From: Chrysogorgia sp. JL179-B06
Taxonomy: Eukaryota > Cnidaria > Anthozoa > Scleralcyonacea > Chrysogorgiidae
Length of the DNA stretch: 64,000 nt
Assembly (NCBI GenBank): GCA_035772405.1
Contig: JAYKKM010000158.1
Location: forward strand, 558,001 to 622,000
Reading direction: 5' to 3'
Shown here: piece by piece, positions 59,301 to 64,000 of the stretch
Position numbering within the stretch: position 1 is the first letter of the stretch
Layout: each line of letters starts with the position of its first letter
Made by a program: the position numbers and the translations under genes
The notes under the pieces: generated by a model
The model's database searches: none
Seen by the model: the letters and a program-made list of their open reading frames with translations, nothing else
What the model was told of the DNA's origin: nothing

Positions 59301-60655
59301 ACATCGCCTACAAGACTGGCACTGATGATAAGCTAGCATTCGGTGGGGTCGACCCACGTGGGGAGAAGTTATGTACAATCCCGAACTCGATTGACACAAG
59401 TAAAATCCATCTGATCTCCATCCACTGGCAAGTCTATAATTCGCACGTGAGGGTGAATAATTTCTTAAGTCCAGACTCCAATTTCAACGCTAATCTATCT
59501 GATTGGTAACCCCTTCGTGAACCTATTCGCCACACACCGTTCATCTGGATATTCATACCCCTCTCCAACCAAACATCGAATCAGTCAAGATAGCTATCGA
59601 AGAGCTGGTGTGGCGACTCTCCGCGTGGGAGACTACAATAACTTTCCCGTTAGTGGGAGACATCTTGTGGGAGACATATTGTGGCAAACAGGGGTGGGCC
59701 ATTAGGGAAGATCCCTCTTGCTCGCATTCGCTCACAATTGACTGCCATCTGTCGCATTCCGCTCCAGGCCCAAGCCCAGGCAAGCTACGCGCGGGGACGG
59801 AGCCAGCGACTAATATAATTGTTCCATTATGCCGCGGAAATCTGCATATAGATTTCTTAATCTGGAAAGTATTTTGAGAATATAAATCCTAGAATATAAT
59901 TCTATATATTGAAAAGTATTTTGAGAATATGAATCCTAGAATATGAATCCGAAATGGAAAAGTGATGAAGCAAGCTTGTACTACTTACTGGTGCTGTAAC
60001 GGAGAAAACTCATGCGTCAATTCTCGCAGACGGAGTTTAGAGAAATTCTCGCAAACGGAGTTTAGAATTGACATGCGTTCGCCGGAAGTGTGCCATCATC
60101 AGTAGTGTACAAAATCTCATAAAGCTTTGCTCTCGGGAAAGTGTTCGCTTTTTGGAACAGATAACATCCGCGGACAAATATCAATGCATATGTTTTCGCC
60201 ACACGTAAGTTTTTATATATTTTATTGCAGGAACAGGTAGACAAGATCTTGGACTACGTTGGGTGTGTTCCGGGAGAAGTGCGCCGCCTGATTCGTCATA
60301 TACTGCTCATGCCTTGTGCAAAAGAGGTAATTCTTGGTGAGTACCTTAACAGGCGAAAAAAGAAATAATGGATATATTGAGCACCGACATTAAGGAGCTT
60401 AAATCCAACGCGAAGGATGAGCATATAAAATTCTTGGCAATTTGTATTCATGGTGATAGTACAGTAGACTACGTTCAGGAAACATTCGAGATGTCAATTA
60501 ACATGCTGCCTTGGACCTTTCTCATGCTGAACGGGCAATACGACAATATATTTGACTTTTCTTTGCGTCATCGAACATTCGCAGCAGTGTCACCACTTGC
60601 CAAGGAGGTGATTATCATTAAATCGTCTAAAAGTCCAACTGAACTTGAATCTGTG
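47334..60655 (+). CDS. P-loop NTPase gene (multi-exon, partial)
   Basis: Exons joined by GT-AG sites and matching phase: 47,334-47,433; 49,395-49,480; 53,624-53,678; 53,792-53,880; 54,539-54,691; 54,998-55,027; 60,231-60,326; then 60,353-60,655. The splice before the second exon completes a Walker A motif (CLVGAKGVGKTTLL). The fourth gives a Walker B-like strand (FTWFFIDNIQEAV), the fifth a sensor-like strand (RIVAASSRDG) and FALVISPDP. Later comes a helical DYVGCVPGEVRRL segment, as after the core of STAND-type and Crinkler-type NTPases. No exact family can be named. The start may be upstream (possibly the SAP exons) and the strong final donor (GTG|gtaagt) implies more exons, perhaps beyond the window. 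Introns are full of mobile elements. The last two coding pieces are only 26 nt apart and out of frame. Confidence 0.65.
47542..47726. mobile_element. TAGACCACTTTCATAAT MITE in first NTPase intron
   Basis: Ends TAGACCACTTTCATAAT and ATTATGAAAGTGGTC are inverted repeats, with a second inner pair (ATTCTTTTATGTGCATCT and complement). Confidence 0.75.
47830..48800. other. Intronic sequence with degenerate CCCCAC/GGGGAT repeats
   Basis: About 47,840-48,100 and 48,355-48,475 share CCCCTACCCC..GGGG and AAATCCCC phrases, probably a decayed MITE. A 95-codon frame (47,847-48,134) has no recognisable domain and is interrupted by low-complexity sequence, so it is not called a gene. Confidence 0.45.
48807..49036. 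mobile_element. Foldback MITE rich in GCCCGGCTAGC
   Basis: Ends AGGGGCTGATTACATGAG and complement-like TAATGTAAACAGGCCCTT; inside, AGCCCGGTTAGGCTAGCC and GGTTAACCGGGCTAGCC pair. Confidence 0.7.
49640..50899. other. Intronic, AT-rich; microsatellites only
   Basis: Contains an (AAAT)n run at about 50,070-50,096, a (GTTTA)n run at about 50,219-50,250 and a MITE-like phrase ending TTCATGTATATTATTAC (about 49,887). The 128-codon frame at 50,373-50,759 has no recognised domain. A relic of a LINE (minus) ends at 50,899, where a transposon has split it. Confidence 0.5.
50908..53356 (+). mobile_element. hAT-like transposon with TAGGGTGGTCC ends
   Basis: Ends TAGGGTGGTCC and GGACCACACTA, with TIR similarity extending about 70 bp (GGGCTACCC, AAAGTTGTTCC). 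An exact 8-bp duplication CTGTAAGT lies at 50,900-50,907 and 53,357-53,364. An 8-bp TSD and a YARNG-type terminus fit hAT. It contains a decayed transposase-like gene and sits in an NTPase intron. Confidence 0.88.
51330..52930 (+). pseudogene. Decayed transposase-like gene of an uncharacterised family
   Basis: Several frames together recall a family common in invertebrate genomes and usually annotated as uncharacterised: KRARKSLMSPILASALDRA, then FNPNVPLTVHW, RLPVLVSGADVEQLIG, GSGKHMATAIFDLVKDWG and CECFDTT, EASCHYNPSTGPEINIFKRF, and C-terminal VVNDNAERGVALVT. At least five frameshifts or stops break it (near 51,700, 51,830, 52,040, 52,100, 52,580). The context of hAT-like ends with an 8-bp TSD suggests it is a divergent hAT transposase. 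Not functional. Confidence 0.7.
54160..54480 (+). mobile_element. Penelope-like relic with hammerhead-like motif
   Basis: At about 54,419-54,455 CTCTGACGAAGGGCC..GCTCGAAACGTTAG follows the layout CTGAnGA-stem-GAAAC of the minimal hammerhead motifs described in Penelope-like elements, with the core CTGATGA changed to CTGACGA. Upstream, TTTTGTCACATGATTATTTTGCAT is tandemly repeated three times (about 54,190-54,265). No coding part remains. Confidence 0.45.
55030..55660. other. Intronic, with long hairpin
   Basis: A 116-nt hairpin at 55,371-55,486 has stems GTGCATATGTACTCTTATAA and complement, including TGACGTCA-like ACGTCATTTGAACACG; the loop is about 20 nt. Elsewhere ATAATGCTAATGCATT is tandemly repeated (about 55,115-55,150). 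No gene is seen. Confidence 0.6.
55692..56203 (-). pseudogene. Unrecognised ORF, copy 1 (frameshifted)
   Basis: Minus-strand frame from ATG at 56,203: MNVTRARITQRDPTKSLSLG, AFIVCRRTSKTDIRETILS, SWDKYIAYETGTDDKLSFGG. At about 55,860-55,890 it shifts frame to HIHWQVYYLHVRVNNFRS, PDSDFNADLTEIDSPF, ending at 55,692. A second copy in opposite orientation is at 59,228-59,509. The family is unknown to me; a protein of some 170 residues from a mobile element is the simplest reading. Confidence 0.5.
56241..58973. mobile_element. ACAATCCTGGACAAAAGTGC foldback element, probably split by LINE
   Basis: ACAATCCTGGACAAAAGTGC opens both 56,241-56,315 and a small hairpin at 58,894-58,973. The sequences flanking the LINE (CTGAAAATGACGAG at about 56,300; CGTCATTTTCAG at about 58,883) are inverted, so the two ends look like the TIRs of one element interrupted by a LINE. 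Confidence 0.5.
56390..58660 (+). pseudogene. CR1/L2-type LINE reverse transcriptase, multiple frameshifts
   Basis: Parts: 56,402-57,226 (pre-RT and fingers: NRPPCIDKDVLQLIRKKN, KDNPREFWTYYKAITK, VPNYRGISLLDVLSKIL); 57,300-57,922 (FLPGKSTVSQL, IYLDFSKAIDRVSHEKL with the first catalytic Asp, SGVPQGSILGPILF, PLFADDSKC with the catalytic ADD, EKDLGVLITHNLNW); 57,998-58,483 (RSRLDYASVVWSPY, QRRATRLILG, SYFVRICYLWNKL). Frame breaks near 57,226, 57,425, 57,922 and 57,990 make it inactive. It ends with an (ATTAAAGT)n tail at about 58,628-58,660. It lies in the intron before the 60,231 NTPase exon. Confidence 0.9.
59228..59509 (+). pseudogene. Unrecognised ORF, copy 2
   Basis: Open frame with GGWDTYIAYKTGTDDKLAFGG, GEKLCTIPNSIDTS, IHWQVYNSHVRVNNFLS and PDSNFNANLSD, clearly homologous to the minus-strand ORF at 55,692-56,203 and continuous over the point where that copy shifts frame. 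It lacks the N-terminal half. A further stretch (59,510-59,560, FVNLFATHRSSGYSYPS) matches the end of copy 1 in another frame. Confidence 0.5.
59510..60230. other. Intronic; short tandem repeats
   Basis: Duplicated AATTCTCGCAGACGGAGTTTAG at about 60,017-60,066 and a TTTTGAGAATATGAATCCTAGAA-type repeat at about 59,870-59,950. No gene is recognised before the acceptor TTTATTGCAG at 60,221-60,230. Confidence 0.5.
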
Positions 60656-60784
60656 GTAAGTTCATCCTTGTTTGTTCTTTTAATTTTGATACATGTGGCT
60701 TTGGCGGGTATTTATATTTTATGTCAAAATCTAGAATGTTTTTATTATATCCCCCAGCCACAGTCTCATTTCTGGTTCGGTTAA

Positions 60785-61194
60785 AGGGACACTCGACCCC
60801 AAAAGAAGTGTTGCGCAAATGGAAGATTTAATTTACATCACTTTGGAATGGTATTAGTTTTCTTCGAATCGTTTTAGATTGACAGAAATCTGGTTGTTTC
60901 TCCTCTTTTTCGAAATTGTAGGCCGCCATCTTGTTGTGATTGCGGTCGCTCCCATTCATTTTTGAAATCATTGAATATTGATTCTATCACCCAATGACGT
61001 CAAAAAATTGATGGGGGCGACTGCATTCGCCCGCAATCACAACAAAATGGCGACCTTCAATTTCGAAAAATAGGAGAAACAAAGCCAAATTTCCCTCAAA
61101 CTAAAAAGATTCGAAGAAAACTAATACCAGTCCGAAGTGAGGTGACTTTGATCTTTCATCTGAGCAACACTTGTTTTGGGGGTGGAGTATCCCT
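60785..61194. mobile_element. AGGGACACTCGACCCC foldback MITE, TTAA TSD
   Basis: Ends AGGGACACTCGACCCCAAAA and TTTTGGGGGTGGAGTATCCCT; TTAA at 60,781-60,784 and 61,195-61,198. The interior halves pair along almost the whole length (TTCTTCGAATCGTTTTAG, AATTTCGAAAA, GCCGCCATCTTGTTGTGATT). 410 bp, non-coding. Confidence 0.87.
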
Positions 61195-61429
61195 TTAAAA
61201 GTGCCTGCCAATTGTGAACATCTGGGATTTTGACGTCACAACTCAGTGATAAATGTAATAACAGAGATTTTGACGTCACAGCTGTGGTGATACATACCGC
61301 TGTAAAGTTGTCTACATAAGTTGATACCATATCATAAGTTGATACATGTAATCACACCATATGATTATGATGATGGCGTCCACACGCTCTACTAAATCTA
61401 GTTCCGAAAAAATCAAAACCACACCAATC

Positions 61430-62644
61430 CAGAGGCTGAGATCATAAACTGTAGTGTACCTCAAGGATCGATTCTAGGCCCTTTATTTTTCTTGTTTATA
61501 TATTAATGACATTGTAAATGTTTCAAAAGTATTAGGGTTAATTTTGTTTGCAGATGACACAAATGTATTTTATTCACATAAAGATCCTGTTTGTTTGTCT
61601 AATGTTCTGAAAATTGAGATCAACAAGTTGTCAGAATGGTTTAGGGCTGACAAACTTTCTTTAAATCTTAAAGTGTCTATGAAGTGAAAAATTCGCTAGC
61701 ATTTTTTTTACTTTAACGGACAAAGTAGCAGGAGCGTACACTGAAAATTTCAAGTGAATCTGCTGCACAGTCTTCGAGCTATCAACTCTCAAAGTTTGGC
61801 ATGGCTAAATGTTTTTGGTGAAATCTGAAACGCGCGGTTCATTGTCTTGTGACATATGCAGGTGTACTATGCATAAGAACAAGGGATTTGAACATTAATG
61901 ATCCACCTGCATACGTCATATAACACATATATTCAATCGCAGTCTTTCCTTATTTTGTAACGTTAAACTATGCCAATGGACAAACTTTGAGAGTTGATAG
62001 CTCGAAGACTATGCAGCAGATTCACTTGAAATTTTCAGTGAACGATCCTGTCGTGCTACTTTGTTCGTTAGAGCAAAAAAGTGTTAGCGATTTTCTCACT
62101 TCATGGACACTTTAAAGAAAGTTTGTTATAATAATAAATTTGTGATAGAATGAGTTTGTTAAAATCATGAATATGAACGTATAATTAGAATTATCAACAA
62201 AAGTAAATTTGATGCGCATAGCCTTCCTTTATTTATTTAGAGAGAATAAAATATTAAAAATTCCATGATATTTTCATTACAAATAGGACAAGTTATGTTT
62301 TCTTATAAGATGGTTGTTGCCTAATTGTTTTTGACAATTTGTTCACAACAAATAAACAAATTCACAGCTTATAATACAAGAAACATTCCAACCTCCTCTA
62401 TGTCGAACAAATATATGCCAGTTTTCCATAAGATACCAAGGTCCGAAGCTCTTCAATTCTTTTGCTGCTGAAATTGTCAACTGTAATACATTAGAATTAT
62501 TTACAGCAAAACTAAAAACTTTTTTTTTATTCCTCGTACTAAAATGAAATTTGTTTGTTACCGTTTCTGTCACTGTCATGGATTATCTCTATACGGTCTA
62601 TACTTTATTCGTCATCGTCAATGTTTTGTAATTTAAATAGTTTT

Positions 62645-62647
<3 letters not shown>
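61430..62647 (+). pseudogene. LINE RT fragment split by a TTAA MITE
   Basis: 61,445-61,671 reads CSVPQGSILGPLFF, NDIVNVSKVLGLILFADDT (catalytic ADD) and EWFRADKLSLNL. After the MITE the frame resumes KESL, degenerates, and ends with YNTRNIP, RYQGPKLFNSFAAEIV, LFTAKLKTFF by about 62,545. The tail runs into the long (AAT)n tract at 62,648. Confidence 0.8.
61672..62111. mobile_element. AGTGTCTATGAAGTG foldback MITE, TTAA TSD
   Basis: Ends AGTGTCTATGAAGTGAAAAA and CACTTCATGGACACT; TTAA at 61,668-61,671 and 62,112-62,115. Long inner inverted repeats (GAAAATTTCAAGTGAATCTG and complement, AGCTATCAACTCTCAAAG and complement). Excision restores the LINE codons LNL-KESL. Confidence 0.9.
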
Positions 62648-62683
<36 letters not shown>

Positions 62684-63003
62684 TAAATAATAAATAATAA
62701 TAATAATAAAATAATAATAATAAATAATAATAATAATAAATAATAATAATAATAATAATAAATAATAAATAATAATAATAATAATAAAATAATAATAATA
62801 ATAAATAATAATAATTAATAATAATAATAATAAATAATAATAATAATAATAATTAATAATAATAATAAATAAATAATAATAATAAATAATAATAATAATA
62901 ATAAATAATAATAAATAATAATAATAATAAATAATAATAATAAATAATAATAAAATAATAATAATAATAATAAATAATAAATAATAAATAATAAATAATA
63001 ATT
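62648..63003. repeat. (AAT)n microsatellite, about 356 bp
   Basis: AAT/AATA repeats with rare interruptions, lying exactly where the LINE 3' tail should be. The minus-strand open frame rich in Tyr/Leu/Ile here is an artefact. Confidence 0.95.
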
Positions 63004-63147
63004 AACTGCTAGATATTCGTTGAGATTGGAGGCAGGTACCGTAGGTAGCCAAACGCTTGTACGCAAGCCTGCTATAGCGATCGAGCTAATGAGTAAGCAA
63101 TTGAGCAATTCCAGCCAATCCTGGGTTTCTGGATAAGATTGGAAGCA

Positions 63148-63812
63148 GTAGTCCAGTCAATCTACGGTTTAACATCAAACAAATTGCAACAGAAATTATT
63201 TTAGCTTTTTCATTACCTTGATACATTCGGAAATAACATACCAAAAGTCCCTAGAAATCAACCTAGTGGAATCAAGTTTTTCTTACAATTTACCTACAAA
63301 AGTACTATTCTTTAAAAAAAGTGAAATTTCAAGTTCACGTTTTAGCAAATATTACCCATGTCTTCAGAAAGTACTCAAAAAAGCTATATGAAGGATATTT
63401 AAGCGGATAGTACAATTTTCTAAGCCCATTTTGAGTTATTCGCTCAAGAAAAAGTGGAAAATGCAACAAAATTCTGTTTTTTAGCAGGTTTAACCGTACG
63501 TAACTCAAAATCGAATGAAAATTGTACTATCCGCATAAATGTCCTTCATATGGTTTTTTGAGAACTCTATAATGACATAGATGATATTTGGTAAAAGTGA
63601 ACTTGAAATTTCACTTTTTTTTAAAGGATGGTGCTTTTGTAGTTAAATTGTAAGAAAAATCGGATTTTCTGAACTTTCCACTAGGTTGATTTCTCGGGAC
63701 TTTAGGTATGTGATTTCTGAATGTATCAAGGTACTGAGAAAGCTAAAACCATTTCTATTGCAATTTGTTTGAAGTTGTACCTATATTTCAGGTAGATTGA
63801 CTGGACTACCAT
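63148..63812. mobile_element. GTAGTCCAGTCAATCTAC foldback element
   Basis: Ends GTAGTCCAGTCAATCTAC and GTAGATTGACTGGACTAC. The two halves (about 63,148-63,450 and 63,490-63,812) pair over nearly their whole length, including CAAATTGCAACAGAAA and AACCTAGTGGAA. Non-coding. Confidence 0.85.
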
Positions 63813-64000
63813 GACAACTCTGCCAAGGCAGACCTCCTGACACACTGAAATTCAGTGGAATAGTAAAGATATATAGCAAATGTCTATATAAACGATTACT
63901 CACCTGAAAAATGGGAGAGTTGGGTACGGGTGAAGCAAACAAGCAATACACAGCTGGGAGCTGTATAGCAATTAAACGTTTGGTAATGCTAGCAACTAGC
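63813..64000. other. Unassigned end of window
   Basis: No feature is recognised. The NTPase gene may continue beyond this point, since its last visible exon ends in a strong donor. Confidence 0.5.

Noticed and set aside
62815..63108. 97-codon Tyr/Leu/Ile-rich frame on the minus strand
   Set aside because: Translation of the (AAT)n microsatellite.

Overview
The window is AT-rich, repeat-laden eukaryotic DNA. GT-AG spliced coding segments, CR1/L2-type LINE fragments, a Penelope-like element, spliced hAT transposons and many foldback/MITE elements point to an animal. The style of the repeats, such as hAT ends with a GGCATGCCCCC core, suggests a marine invertebrate, perhaps an anthozoan cnidarian; this is inference, as no rRNA or mitochondrial marker is present. 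There are no prokaryotic operons, CRISPR arrays or convincing tRNA/rRNA genes.

The dominant structure is a giant imperfect inverted duplication. The left arm (1-24,333) and right arm (24,928-42,303) are reverse complements around a 594-bp single-copy spacer. They are colinear, with scattered substitutions and indels. Position 1 is still inside the left arm, so the outer limit is unknown. Both arms carry the same content: a coding-type 24-bp repeat, an acidic exon-like segment, nested foldback elements, an internally deleted LINE, a Ser/Pro-rich exon-like cluster and a 20-bp minisatellite. The left arm alone has a Penelope-like element in a (TA)n tract (231-1,990), a 5'-truncated LINE end (5,564-5,842) and a 5.5-kb segment holding a complete hAT transposon (12,392-16,827). 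The right arm alone has two near-identical small hAT-type MITEs (about 33.15 and 33.44 kb).

Right of the arm (42,304-64,000) the sequence is single-copy within the window. It holds a small SAP-domain gene (43,927-45,199), then a multi-exon plus-strand gene for a P-loop NTPase whose exons lie between 47,334 and 60,655 and share compatible splice phases. Its introns are filled with LINE fragments, foldback MITEs and a hAT-like element with an uncharacterised transposase pseudogene (50,908-53,356). Two oppositely oriented copies of an unrecognised ORF lie at about 55.7-56.2 and 59.2-59.5 kb.

Most of the window is therefore mobile DNA in several nested layers. Several insertions can be proved from exact target-site duplications, and some by restoration of the interrupted reading frame. 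The items best supported as functional are the intact 749-codon hAT transposase and the P-loop NTPase gene.
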